A stretch of 64,000 nucleotides of DNA from Nevskia sp. (GTDB lineage Bacteria > Pseudomonadota > Gammaproteobacteria > Nevskiales > Nevskiaceae). Shown here in pieces: positions 32,744 to 42,021 of this stretch (within the stretch, counting starts at the first letter, position 1; every line of letters begins with the position of its first letter). A model generated the notes under the pieces. It had not been told where the DNA came from, did not search any database, and saw only the letters and a list, made by a program, of their open reading frames with translations. The position numbers and the translations under genes were made by a program. Location of the stretch: NCBI GenBank assembly GCA_016779605.1, contig JADHNH010000001.1:62001-126000 (forward strand), read 5' to 3'.

Positions 32744-33627
32744 TGAGCGCCCGCCAATCCGTGCTGCTGGTGGTGCTGGCGATCGCCTTCCTGCTGTCGC
32801 AGAGCATCTACGTGGTGTTCCAGCGCGACGGCGCGATCCTGCTGCAGTTCGACAAGATCGTGGACCCCAACGTGGCGCCCGGCCTGCATTTGCAGATGCC
32901 GCTGGTGCAGAGCGTGGTCAAGTACGACCGCAGGCTGCTCGAGATCAAGGAGACCGAGACGGTTCCGCTGGGCGACCAGAAGACCGTCGACGTGGAGTTC
33001 TACGTGCAGTGGAAGGTGGCCGATCCCACCGCGTTCTACCTGGCCACCGGCGCCCGCGACCTGGTCGGGGCGGACCGCCTGGTGCCAATCGTCGACCGCA
33101 GCCTGCGCGACACGCTGGCGCCGCTGGGCCTGGAGCAGATCGTCGGCGGCGACCACGGCGCGCTCGACACGCGGCTGCGCAGCAGCATCCAGGACGGCGC
33201 CAAGGGCCTCGGCATCGAGATCGCCGACGCGCGCCTGACCGGCATCGGGCTGCCCAAGGAAGTTGCCGAGGTCTGGTACGACCGCATGCGTGCCGAGCGC
33301 CATCGCGCCGCCGACGAGCTGCGGGCGCGCGGCGCCGAAGAGGCGGCGTCGATCCGCGCAACCGCCGACAGCCAGGCGCAGACCACGGTGGCCGAAGCCT
33401 ATCGCAGCGCGCAGACCATTCGCGGCGAAGGCGATGCCGCCGCCGCCGACATCTATGCGCGCTCGTACGGCCAGGACACCGAGTTCTTCGCGTTTTACCG
33501 CTCGCTGCAGGCCTACCGCGACTCGTTCAACGGCCGGCGCGACGTGCTGGTGCTGCAGCCGGAAGGCGAGTTCTTCGACTACTTCAAGAGCGCCGACGGC
33601 CGCAAGGCGCCGGCGCCGCCGCGGTAG
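32743..33627 (+). CDS. hflC: FtsH modulator HflC
   Basis: The 294-residue protein has an N-terminal anchor (SVLLVVLAIAFLLSQSIYVV) and a band-7 domain with VDPNVAPGLHLQMPLVQSVVKYDRRLLEI. A helical section with RAERHRAADELRARGAEEAASIRATADSQAQTTVAEAYRSAQTIRGEGDAAAADIYA leads to the C-terminal QAYRDSFNGRRDVLVLQPEGEFFDYF. The partner of HflK in the membrane complex. Spacing of one shared base with hflK supports strict stoichiometry. Confidence 0.95.
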   Translation: MSARQSVLLVVLAIAFLLSQSIYVVFQRDGAILLQFDKIVDPNVAPGLHLQMPLVQSVVKYDRRLLEIKETETVPLGDQKTVDVEFYVQWKVADPTAFYLATGARDLVGADRLVPIVDRSLRDTLAPLGLEQIVGGDHGALDTRLRSSIQDGAKGLGIEIADARLTGIGLPKEVAEVWYDRMRAERHRAADELRARGAEEAASIRATADSQAQTTVAEAYRSAQTIRGEGDAAAADIYARSYGQDTEFFAFYRSLQAYRDSFNGRRDVLVLQPEGEFFDYFKSADGRKAPAPPR

Positions 33628-33633
33628 CCGGCC

Positions 33634-33834
33634 GTGCCGGTCTGGCTGGACCTGATGCGGGCGCTGTCGCTGGTCATGGTGATCGAAGGCATCCTGCCGT
33701 TCGTGTCGCCGACGCGTTCGCGCAGCGTGTTCACGCGGCTGTCCGCCTTCGACGACCGCGCCTTGCGCACCCTGGGGTTCCTGAGCATGCTGGCCGGCCT
33801 GCTCGCCCTGCAATTACTGCACTGGCTTGCCTGA
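33634..33834 (+). CDS. DUF2065 family inner-membrane protein
   Basis: Sixty-six residues from a GTG, beginning MPVWLDLMRALSLVMVIEGILPFVSPTRSR and ending with a second hydrophobic helix (TLGFLSMLAGLLALQLLHWLA). This is the YjeT/DUF2065 family, two membrane helices, usually found just after hflC. Function is unknown. It starts 6 bases after hflC and overlaps hisZ by TGATG, so it is translated in the same run. Confidence 0.88.
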   Translation: MPVWLDLMRALSLVMVIEGILPFVSPTRSRSVFTRLSAFDDRALRTLGFLSMLAGLLALQLLHWLA

Positions 33835-34826
33835 TGACGCGATCCTGGATGTTGCCGGAAGGTGTGGAAGAGGCGCTGCCGCCGGCGGCATGGCGGCTGG
33901 AAGAATTGCGCCGCGCGCTGCTGGACCATTTCCGTGCGCAGGCCTACGAGCTGGTGCTGCCGCCGCTGCTGGAAAACCTCGACACGCTGCTGACCGGCAC
34001 CGGCTCGGATCTCGAGCGGCAGACCTTCAAGCTGATCGACCCGGTCGGCGGGCGCCTGCTCGGGCTGCGCGCCGACATGACGCCGCAGGCGGCGCGCATC
34101 GCCGCCCGGCATTTCGCCGGCCAGCCGGTGGTGCGCCTGTGCTACTTGGGCACGGTGCTGCGCACCGCGCCCGACAGCATCGGCGGGTCGCGCGCGCCGC
34201 GCCAGGTCGGCTGCGAGATCTTCGGCGAGGCGGGCCTGTCCGCCGACCTCGAGGCCCTGCGCCTGCTGCTGGACACGCTGCGGCTTGCCGGCGTGGCCAA
34301 CGCGCACCTGGACCTGGGCCACGTCGGCGTCTACCGCGCGCTGGCGGCGAAGCTCGGCCTCGATGCCGAGGCGGAGACGGCGGTGTTCGACATCCTGCAG
34401 CGCAAGTCGCAGCCGGACCTGCACGAATTCGCGCGTGCGCAGGGCATGGACGAGCGCGCCCTGGCCGGGCTGGCGGCGCTGATGGACCTGAACGGCGACG
34501 TCGGCGTGCTCAAGCGCGCGCGCGGCGTCCTGGATACCGCGGATCCGGCGCTGGAGCAGGCCCTGGCGACGGTGGAGCAGGCGGCGGCGGAGCTGCAGCG
34601 CGCTTCGCCGCAGGTGCCGCTGCACATCGACCTGGCCGAATTGCGCGGCTACCGCTACCAGACCGGCCTGGTGTTCGCCGCCTTCGTGCCCGGGCACGGC
34701 CGCGAGGTCGCGCGCGGCGGCCGCTACGACGGCGTCGGCCGCGAGTTCGGCTGCGCGCGCCCGGCGACTGGATTTTCGGCGGATTTGAACGAGCTGCTGC
34801 GGCTGGGGCGGGGGGCGGGCGCGTGA
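33834..34826 (+). CDS. hisZ: ATP phosphoribosyltransferase regulatory subunit
   Basis: The 330-residue protein starts MTRSWMLPEGVEEALPPAAWRLEELRRALLDHF and resembles the catalytic core of histidyl-tRNA synthetase (ADMTPQAARIAARH, VGCEIFGEAGLSADLEAL, and later FVPGHGREVARGGRYDGVGREFG). It lacks the anticodon-binding domain, the mark of HisZ. It activates the short form of HisG in histidine synthesis. The purA neighbour downstream is the expected hisZ-purA pairing of beta- and some gammaproteobacteria. Confidence 0.94.
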   Translation: MTRSWMLPEGVEEALPPAAWRLEELRRALLDHFRAQAYELVLPPLLENLDTLLTGTGSDLERQTFKLIDPVGGRLLGLRADMTPQAARIAARHFAGQPVVRLCYLGTVLRTAPDSIGGSRAPRQVGCEIFGEAGLSADLEALRLLLDTLRLAGVANAHLDLGHVGVYRALAAKLGLDAEAETAVFDILQRKSQPDLHEFARAQGMDERALAGLAALMDLNGDVGVLKRARGVLDTADPALEQALATVEQAAAELQRASPQVPLHIDLAELRGYRYQTGLVFAAFVPGHGREVARGGRYDGVGREFGCARPATGFSADLNELLRLGRGAGA

Positions 34827-34904
34827 GGGCGGACGGTTGCGGTGCGCCGCTGCGCGCGCAAGAACGCGGGGCAAGCATCGTGAAGAAACGGCGGGCACAG
34901 GTGA

Positions 34905-36200
<1,296 letters not shown>

Positions 36201-36236
36201 GTCAGCGGGCGATCAGTCAGGCCCGAGCGACCGGAA

Positions 36237-37025
36237 ATGCTTCCGATGCAGCAGTGGATCGAATACGAAACTGCGGACGGCGTCGCCATCCTGCGCATGA
36301 ACAAGGCGCCGGTCAACGCGCTGGACCATCCCATGCTGGACGCCCTGCACGCCGCGCTGCGGCAGGCCGACGACGACCCGGCGGTGCGGGCGATCCTGCT
36401 GACCAGCGCGCTGGACCGCATCTTCTGCGGCGGCATGGATCTGAAGATGGTGGCGCGCGGCGACGTGATGGCGTTTCGCCGCTTCGTGCACAAGCTCTAC
36501 ATCGAGACGATGGACCTCCAGTACCGGCTGCGCAAGCCGACCATCGCGGTCGTCAACGGGCCTTCGCGCGGCGCCGGCATGACGCTTTCGATCACCTGCG
36601 ACATGATCCTCGCCGCCGACGACACGGACCTGGGCTACCCGGAAGTGGACGTGGGCGTGATCCCCGCCATCCATTACGTGCACCTGCCGCGCCAGATCAG
36701 CCGGCACAAGGCGTTCGAGCTGTTGTTCGGCGGGCAGCCGATTCCTGCCACCGAGGCGGCGGCCCTGGGCATCATCAACCACGCGGTGCCGCGCGCGGAG
36801 CTGATGGAGCGGGCCATGGCCATGGGGCGCCTGCTTGCCGCCAAGTCGCCGACGATCATGGCCCTGGGCCGGGCTTCGTTCATGCGCGCCAACGACCTGG
36901 ACTACCGGCGCAACGTCGAGAACCAGATCGAAACGTTGTGCAATATTTTCCAGACTGCCGACGGCAGGGAAGGCTTGCGCGCCTTCGCCGAAAAGCGGCC
37001 GCCGCGCTGGTCGGCGCCGGCCTGA
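36237..37025 (+). CDS. Enoyl-CoA hydratase/isomerase family protein
   Basis: The 262-residue crotonase-fold protein begins MLPMQQWIEYETADGVAILRMNKAPVNALDHPML. The oxyanion hole segments are SALDRIFCGGMDLKMVARGD and VNGPSRGAGMTLSITCDMILAADD, followed by YPEVDVGVIPAIHYVHLPRQI. A Glu at the PEVDVG position is conserved, while the other hydratase Glu position is Ser (NGPSRGAG). Isomerase or another crotonase reaction is thus possible. Substrate cannot be told. It is 36 bases after purA. Confidence 0.85.
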   Translation: MLPMQQWIEYETADGVAILRMNKAPVNALDHPMLDALHAALRQADDDPAVRAILLTSALDRIFCGGMDLKMVARGDVMAFRRFVHKLYIETMDLQYRLRKPTIAVVNGPSRGAGMTLSITCDMILAADDTDLGYPEVDVGVIPAIHYVHLPRQISRHKAFELLFGGQPIPATEAAALGIINHAVPRAELMERAMAMGRLLAAKSPTIMALGRASFMRANDLDYRRNVENQIETLCNIFQTADGREGLRAFAEKRPPRWSAPA

Positions 37026-37315
37026 TCCTTGCCCGCCGTCCCGCGCGGGCAACCTGCCGTTGCCGATCCATGCGGCAGGCGAAAAAAGGGTTTGGATCGC
37101 GCGGATCGAAGGGCACGGTTCGACAGGCCGCCCGGTTTGCTGTATGGTGCAGTTCTGCATCCGCTTCAAGCACGTTCCCCGCAGTTTCGCGTCCTGCCAT
37201 TTCTGGCGGCACTACGCCTCCTTCAGGTTACCCTTCTTGATCGCTTGCATAGCGCAGGCCCGTAGCCTGTATTTCACGCACAAAGCTGTATTTGAATTTT
37301 CAAAGGACACAGACA
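37026..37315. other. Intergenic region with cold-shock leader
   Basis: Bases 37029-37052 form a hairpin (TTGCCCGC/GCGGGCAA) after the crotonase stop, without a T-run. The second half is a probable untranslated leader for the cold-shock gene. No gene seen. Confidence 0.4.
37245..37273 (+). promoter_or_regulatory. Possible promoter for the cold-shock gene
   Basis: TTGCAT (37245-37250), 17 bases, TGTATT (37268-37273). The leader would be roughly 35 bases; if transcription starts further upstream it would be longer, as for many csp genes. Confidence 0.35.
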
Positions 37316-37528
37316 ATGGCTGATGCATCAATCGGTACCGTGAAGTGGTTCAACGACGCCAAGGGATACGGCTTCATCACTCCCTCCGACGGCAGCGAAG
37401 ATCTCTTTGCGCATTTCAAGGAAATCGTGGGTTCCGGCTTCAAGACCCTGAAGGAAGGCCAGCGGGTCGAGTACAAGCCCGCCCGCGGCCAGAAGGGCAT
37501 GCAGGCGACCCAGATCAACCCGCTGTAA
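37316..37528 (+). CDS. Cold-shock domain protein
   Basis: The 70-residue protein [26 protein letters not shown] carries RNP1 (KGYGFI) and RNP2-like (DLFAHF), then the [25 protein letters not shown] end of CspA-type OB folds. It binds single-stranded nucleic acid and melts RNA structure, in cold or general growth. AAGGA lies 8 bases before ATG. It is followed by a strong terminator, so it is a single-gene unit. Which csp paralogue it is cannot be decided here. Confidence 0.95.
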   Translation: MADASIGTVKWFNDAKGYGFITPSDGSEDLFAHFKEIVGSGFKTLKEGQRVEYKPARGQKGMQATQINPL

Positions 37529-37553
37529 CCCGGGCCTCCCGCCGATCAAGGAA

Positions 37554-37582
37554 GGGCCGCAGCTTGCGCTGCGGCCCCTTTT
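37554..37582 (+). terminator. Rho-independent terminator after the cold-shock gene
   Basis: GGGCCGCAGC and GCTGCGGCCC form a perfect 10-bp stem with a TTGC loop, followed by CTTTTC. Confidence 0.88.
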
Positions 37583-37699
37583 CGAATCCAGGCGGGATCG
37601 CCGGGTTCCCGAACGGTACGTATGGACGACCCTCGAAGAGACGGTGCGACAGATGGTGAGGGTCATTTGAAGAGATAGGCTCATCCCGCGGGAGGATCT

Positions 37700-38188
37700 A
37701 TGCTGGCCAGGCAGTTCCGAGGCGTCGACGGCGAATATCATCCGGCCGGTTCGGTTCTCGGCGTTGATGGGAAGTATTACCCGAAGGGGTATTTCCTCGG
37801 CCAGGATTCGAAATACCACCCGCAGGGCGCCTTCGTCGGCGTGGACGGCAAATACCACGACCGCGACGATGTCCTGTTTGCGGACGGAAAGTATCGTCCG
37901 CGTGGCTCGTTCATCGGCATCGATGGCGAATACCACCCGATGAATTCCTTCCTCGGCGACGACGGCCGTTACCACCCGGCAGGCTCGTTCCTCGGGCTGG
38001 ACGGCAGATATCATCCGCGCGGCTGCTTCCGCGGCGAGGACGGCAAATACCATTATGCCGGCTCGTTTGTCGGCACCGACGGCGTCTACCACCTCCCCGG
38101 AACTTCGCCCGGCCGCGACGGCAAGTATCCCGTACCGTCCGATCTGGCGGAAATCGACCGCATCAACAGGAATGGCGTCGACTGCTAG
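37700..38188 (+). CDS. Protein made of eleven 13-residue repeats, unknown function
   Basis: The 162-residue protein has a short start (MLARQFR) and eleven 13-residue units from residue 8, such as GVDGEYHPAGSVL and GDDGRYHPAGSFL, then a 12-residue end. Consensus: G-x-D-G-[KER]-Y-H-P-x-G-S-F-[LV]. Asp-Gly and Tyr recur in almost every unit. The units differ in codons, so the protein pattern rather than DNA is conserved. GGGAGGATCT gives a strong ribosome site. There is no signal peptide or membrane segment. A short-period beta-solenoid or metal-binding fold is possible, but no named family is recognised. It lies in a cluster with cold-shock and RNA-binding genes. Confidence 0.8.
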   Translation: MLARQFRGVDGEYHPAGSVLGVDGKYYPKGYFLGQDSKYHPQGAFVGVDGKYHDRDDVLFADGKYRPRGSFIGIDGEYHPMNSFLGDDGRYHPAGSFLGLDGRYHPRGCFRGEDGKYHYAGSFVGTDGVYHLPGTSPGRDGKYPVPSDLAEIDRINRNGVDC

Positions 38189-38267
38189 CACCGGCGCGAA
38201 CCGGCACTGCGGCGCAGGCCTATGCACGACCGGCCAATGCCACGCAGGCCAAGTAAAAGGAATCACC

Positions 38268-38540
38268 ATGCTCAAGATCTATGCGGGCAACCTGCCCACC
38301 GACACCACCGAAAAAGAGCTGACCGAGCTGTTCTCCGCGCACGGCCGCGTGCGCTCGATCAAGCTGATGCACGACGTGTTTTCCGGCAAGTGCCGCGGCT
38401 TCGGTTTCCTGCAGATGGAAGGCCACGAGGCGCGAGCCGCCATCGCCGCCCTCAACGGCAAGGAACTGCGCGGCAACCTGCTGCGCGTGAACGAGGAACG
38501 CGCCGACACGCGCGGCAGCCGCGGCGCCCGGCACCACTGA
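38268..38540 (+). CDS. RRM-domain RNA-binding protein
   Basis: The 90-residue protein is one RNA-recognition motif: RNP2 is KIYAGNLP and RNP1 is KCRGFGFLQM. The rest matches the beta-alpha-beta pattern (TEKELTELFSAHGRVRSIKLMHDVFSG; ARAAIAALNGKELRGNLLRVNEE), ending in an Arg/Gly/His tail. AAAAGGAATCACC precedes the ATG. Such small bacterial RRM proteins bind RNA and are often cold-induced; the target is unknown. It is flanked by the repeat protein and the omega-like gene, each with its own ribosome site. Confidence 0.92.
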   Translation: MLKIYAGNLPTDTTEKELTELFSAHGRVRSIKLMHDVFSGKCRGFGFLQMEGHEARAAIAALNGKELRGNLLRVNEERADTRGSRGARHH

Positions 38541-38606
38541 ACGCCGCCGCTGCAAGCCCCCTAAAAGTCATTTCCCGCGCTTTTGCGGTTCACCCAGGAG
38601 ACCGCA

Positions 38607-38921
38607 ATGGCACGCGAAATTCTCGAAGATTGCCTCACCCGCTTTCCCAATCAGTTCGAACTCGTCCTGATCGCCGTCAAGCGCGCGCGCCAGCTCGCCC
38701 GCGGTTCCGAGGCCCACCTGCCCTGGGGCAACCACAAATCCACGGTGCTGTCGCTGCAGGAAATCGCCGGGCGGCACGTATCGCGTGAAGTGATGGCCGA
38801 GCCGGATCCGCCCGCGATGACGCAGCCGGGCATCCGGACGGAGTTGCTGCCTGGGCTCGACGACATGTCGAACGACGCCGGTGCCCCCGCGTATTCCAAG
38901 TCGGCATGGCGCCGACCGTAG
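38607..38921 (+). CDS. RNA polymerase omega-subunit-like protein (probable RpoZ paralogue)
   Basis: The 104-residue protein starts MAREILEDCLTRFPNQFELVLIAVKRARQLARGSE and continues KSTVLSLQEIAGRHVSREVM. This lines up with the omega core MARxTVEDCLxxxxNRFELVxxAxKRARQL and KPTVxALREIAAxxI. The C-terminal part differs (PPAMTQPGIRTELLPGLDDMSND). In Xanthomonadales the main rpoZ is expected near gmk/spoT, so this is likely a second copy, possibly stress-specific. AGGAGACCGCA is a strong ribosome site. That it binds polymerase is inferred. Confidence 0.75.
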   Translation: MAREILEDCLTRFPNQFELVLIAVKRARQLARGSEAHLPWGNHKSTVLSLQEIAGRHVSREVMAEPDPPAMTQPGIRTELLPGLDDMSNDAGAPAYSKSAWRRP

Positions 38922-39312
38922 GCGCCACGACGAGCGTGCGCTTCGGATGTCCCCGGGGCGCCATCGGCCCGGCTGTTGAGCCGGCGGGGCGGCGACGACG
39001 CCCGCTCCGGCCGCCCCGCAATCGCGCGCGCCTGCCTTGTGCGGGCGGCGGACGTCCGAGTCCCTCGGCAGAGTCTTTGCTCGGGCCACGCACGCCGCAG
39101 CCGGGTGGGGGCCGCTTGAACCGGCGGAATACGCCATGCGAAGGGCCCGTTCCGGTGCGCTAGCTTGTAAACTTCCGCCTTTGGCCTGGCCGTTCCGATC
39201 ACCTTGGCAGGCGGTGCCAATGGCGGCGTCGCGCGAGCCGGCCCACGGGCATCCCCTGCCTCCGGCCTTTGCCGGCCGGCAGATGAACTAACTTGGATTC
39301 TGATGGACGAAC
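38922..39312. other. Intergenic stretch without identified genes
   Basis: About 390 GC-rich bases between the omega-like gene and the tRNA terminator. Short open frames on both strands lack ribosome sites. A GC-rich inverted pair (GCCGGC..GCCGGC near 38968-38985) could end the upstream transcript but has no T-run. Confidence 0.35.
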
Positions 39313-39342
39313 AAAAACAAAAAACCCCGCGATTGAGCGGGG
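39313..39342 (-). terminator. Rho-independent terminator for tRNA-Leu
   Basis: On the minus strand CCCCGC-TCAATC-GCGGGG is followed by TTTTTTGTTTTTG. It lies 37 bases beyond the 3' end of the tRNA. Confidence 0.88.
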
Positions 39343-39378
39343 TTCGAGCAAGAAGCTGGATGCAACTGGATTATGATT

Positions 39379-39463
39379 TGGTGCCGAGAAGAGGACTCGA
39401 ACCTCCACGGTTTTACCCGCCAGTACCTGAAACTGGTGCGTCTACCAATTCCGCCATCTCGGC
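39379..39463 (-). tRNA. tRNA-Leu (anticodon CAG)
   Basis: Minus strand, 85 nt, with CCA encoded. It has acceptor GCCGAGA/TCTCGGC, D-arm GGAATTGGTAGAC and anticodon stem CCAGT/ACTGG around loop TTCAGGT (anticodon CAG, codon CUG). A long variable arm typical of leucine tRNAs is present (GGCGGGTAAAACCGT), and the T-loop is TTCGAGT. CUG is the main leucine codon in this GC-rich genome. A terminator follows. Confidence 0.97.
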
Positions 39464-39502
39464 AGCGGAGGCGCAGACTAAAGGCGGCGCACATCTTTGT
39501 CA

Positions 39503-41995
39503 ATGAAACGCGATAAGAACCGGCGGCGGCAGACCCACGACGACAAGCTCGAAGCGGAGCCGTCCGCCCCCGGGCACCCCAAAGGAGTTGGCACCGACTG
39601 GCGCGGCGCGGACCCGGAACACGAATCCGAGGCGGCCCGCTATGCCAGCCCGCTGCCCAGCCGGACGCTGGTGCTCAACACCCTTGGCCAGGCTGCCGAA
39701 CCGCTCACGCTGGACGAGCTGATCGCGCATTTCGGCCTGCGCAAGCTGAGCGAGCAGGAGGCCTTTGCCAAGCGCCTGGCGGCGATGGCGCGCGAGGGGC
39801 AAATCTATCCGGCCGACCTGCGCGGCGCCTACCGTGCTGTCGAAACCGGGCCGGCAAGCGTGCCGGTTGCGGAAGACCTTGCGGAACACAAGTCCGCCCG
39901 GCGGCCGCAGCGGGCGGCACCCCATGCTCCGCGCGCGGCTGCAACCGCCGGTGCTGCGGATTTGGTCGAAGGCCGGGTCACCGTCCACCGCGACGGCTAC
40001 GGCTTCCTGGCGTCCGACAGCGGCGGGCCCGACGTGTTCCTGCCGCCGCGGCAGGTGAAGGGCCTCATGCACGGCGACCGCGCGCGCGTACGCGTGACCG
40101 GCGCCGACGCGCGCGGCCGGCGCGAGGGTGCGCTGGTCGAGGTGATCGAGCGCGGCACCACGCGCGTTGTCGGCCGCCTGCAGGGCAGCCATGGCGTGTT
40201 CACGGTGATCCCGTCGAACCCGCGCACGCCGGAGGTGATCATTCCGGCCGCGGACCTCGGCGGTGCCGCGCACGGCCAGGTGGTGGTGGCCGAGCTGACG
40301 GCGCCGCCCAACGAGCGCAGCCTGCCGATGGGGCGCGTCACCGAGATCCTCGGCGACCACCTGGCGCCCGGCATGGAGATCCAGGCCGCCATCCGCGCCC
40401 ATGACCTGCCCAACGAATGGCCGGAGGCCGTGTTGCGCGCGGCGCAGGCGTTCCCGAAAGAGGTGCAGCGCGAGCAGGTCGGCCGCCGTGTGGACCTGCG
40501 CGAGCTGGGCCTGGTGACGATCGACGGCGCCGATGCGCGCGATTTCGACGACGCCGTGTTCGCGCAGAAATCGAGCTTCGGCCGCGGCTGGAAGCTGTGG
40601 GTGGCGATCGCCGACGTCTCGGCCTACGTGGTGCCCGGCACGCCGCTGGACGCCGAGGCGCAGAACCGCGGCACCTCAGTGTATTTCCCCGACAACGTCA
40701 TCCCGATGCTGCCCGAGGCGCTGTCCAACGGCCTGTGCTCGCTCAATCCGGACGTCGACCGCCTGTGCATGGTCTGCGAGATGCAGGTGGGCACCGACGG
40801 CGAGGTGGGCAAGTCGCGGTTCTACGAAGCGGTGATGCGCTCGCACGCACGGCTGGTCTACGAAGAAGCCGCCGCGATCCTGGAAGATCCGAAAGCCGCC
40901 GCCAAGGGGCCGCGCGCGGCCCTGGTCAAGCCGCTGCAGAACCTGCAGGGCGTGTTCAACGCCTTGTTCAAGGCGCGCGAACGCCGCGGCGCCATCGACT
41001 TCGAAAGCAGCGAAACCAAGATCGTGTTCGGCGCCGGGCGCAAGATCGAGAAGATCGTGCCGGTGCAGCGCACGCTGGCGCACCGCCTGATCGAGGAGTG
41101 CATGATCGCCGCCAACGTCGAGGCGGCCCGGCTGGTGGAAAAGCACGGCGTGCCCACGCTGTACCGGGTGCACGCCGAGCCCGACGCCGACAAGGTGGCG
41201 CTGTTGCGCGAGTTCCTGGCCGGCCGCGGCCTGCAGCTCGCCGGCGGTGCTTCGCCCAAGGCCGGCGACTACGCGCGCGCGCTGGCGCAGATCCAGGGCC
41301 GCGAGGACGCCGGCGTGGTGCAGGACGTCATGCTGCGCTCGCTCATGCAGGCGCGCTACAGCCCCGACAACACCGGTCATTTCGGCCTGGCGCTGACCCA
41401 TTACGGGCATTTCACCTCGCCGATCCGCCGCTACCCGGACCTGCTGCTGCACCGGGCGATCAAGCACGTGCTGGCGCGCGGCACGCCGGCCGAGTTCGGC
41501 TACGCCGCCGAGCAGATGGTGCAGCTGGGCGCGCACTGCTCGATGGCCGAGCGGCGCGCCGACGAGGCCACGCGCGACGTCAACACCTGGCTCAAGTGCG
41601 AGTTCATGCGCCACCGCGTGGGCGACGAGTTCACCGGCGTGGTGATCAGCGTGCTGCCGTTCGGACTGTTCGTCGAGCTGGAGGATCTGTTCATCGAGGG
41701 CCTGGTGCACGTCTCCAACCTGCAGGGCGACTACTACGAGTTCGACCCGCGCCATCACCGCCTGGTGGGCAACCGCAGCAAGAAGGCCTACGGCCTCGGC
41801 GACGAGCTGCGGGTGCGGGTGACGCGCGTGAGCCTGGACGAGCGAAAGATCGACCTGGAAGTGGTCGCCCCCGGGCAGGCGCCGCGCGGCGCCGGCGAGC
41901 AGCGGCGGCAAGCGGCCAGCCAGGGCAAGGGCCGCGGCCGCGGCGCGCCGCCCGAGGGCGGCGGCAAGTCCGGCGGCCGCAAGCGGCGGCGCTGA
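39503..41995 (+). CDS. rnr: Ribonuclease R
   Basis: The 830-residue protein starts MKRDKNRRRQTHDDKLEAE (a TTG two codons earlier is possible). N-terminal HTH (TLDELIAHFGLRKLSEQEAF) and cold-shock domains (GRVTVHRDGYGFLASD; TVIPSNPRTPEVIIP) precede the RNB catalytic domain with TIDGADARDFDDAVFA, RGTSVYFPDNVIPMLPEALSNGLCSLNP and HFGLALTHYGHFTSPIRRYPDLLLHR. An S1 domain (GVVISVLPFGLFVELEDLFIEGLVHVSNL) and a basic tail end it. It degrades structured RNA 3' to 5'. rlmB follows at once. Confidence 0.97.
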   Translation: MKRDKNRRRQTHDDKLEAEPSAPGHPKGVGTDWRGADPEHESEAARYASPLPSRTLVLNTLGQAAEPLTLDELIAHFGLRKLSEQEAFAKRLAAMAREGQIYPADLRGAYRAVETGPASVPVAEDLAEHKSARRPQRAAPHAPRAAATAGAADLVEGRVTVHRDGYGFLASDSGGPDVFLPPRQVKGLMHGDRARVRVTGADARGRREGALVEVIERGTTRVVGRLQGSHGVFTVIPSNPRTPEVIIPAADLGGAAHGQVVVAELTAPPNERSLPMGRVTEILGDHLAPGMEIQAAIRAHDLPNEWPEAVLRAAQAFPKEVQREQVGRRVDLRELGLVTIDGADARDFDDAVFAQKSSFGRGWKLWVAIADVSAYVVPGTPLDAEAQNRGTSVYFPDNVIPMLPEALSNGLCSLNPDVDRLCMVCEMQVGTDGEVGKSRFYEAVMRSHARLVYEEAAAILEDPKAAAKGPRAALVKPLQNLQGVFNALFKARERRGAIDFESSETKIVFGAGRKIEKIVPVQRTLAHRLIEECMIAANVEAARLVEKHGVPTLYRVHAEPDADKVALLREFLAGRGLQLAGGASPKAGDYARALAQIQGREDAGVVQDVMLRSLMQARYSPDNTGHFGLALTHYGHFTSPIRRYPDLLLHRAIKHVLARGTPAEFGYAAEQMVQLGAHCSMAERRADEATRDVNTWLKCEFMRHRVGDEFTGVVISVLPFGLFVELEDLFIEGLVHVSNLQGDYYEFDPRHHRLVGNRSKKAYGLGDELRVRVTRVSLDERKIDLEVVAPGQAPRGAGEQRRQAASQGKGRGRGAPPEGGGKSGGRKRRR

Positions 41996-42021
41996 GCGCC
42001 CGCGTCGGGGCACGGCAGACC

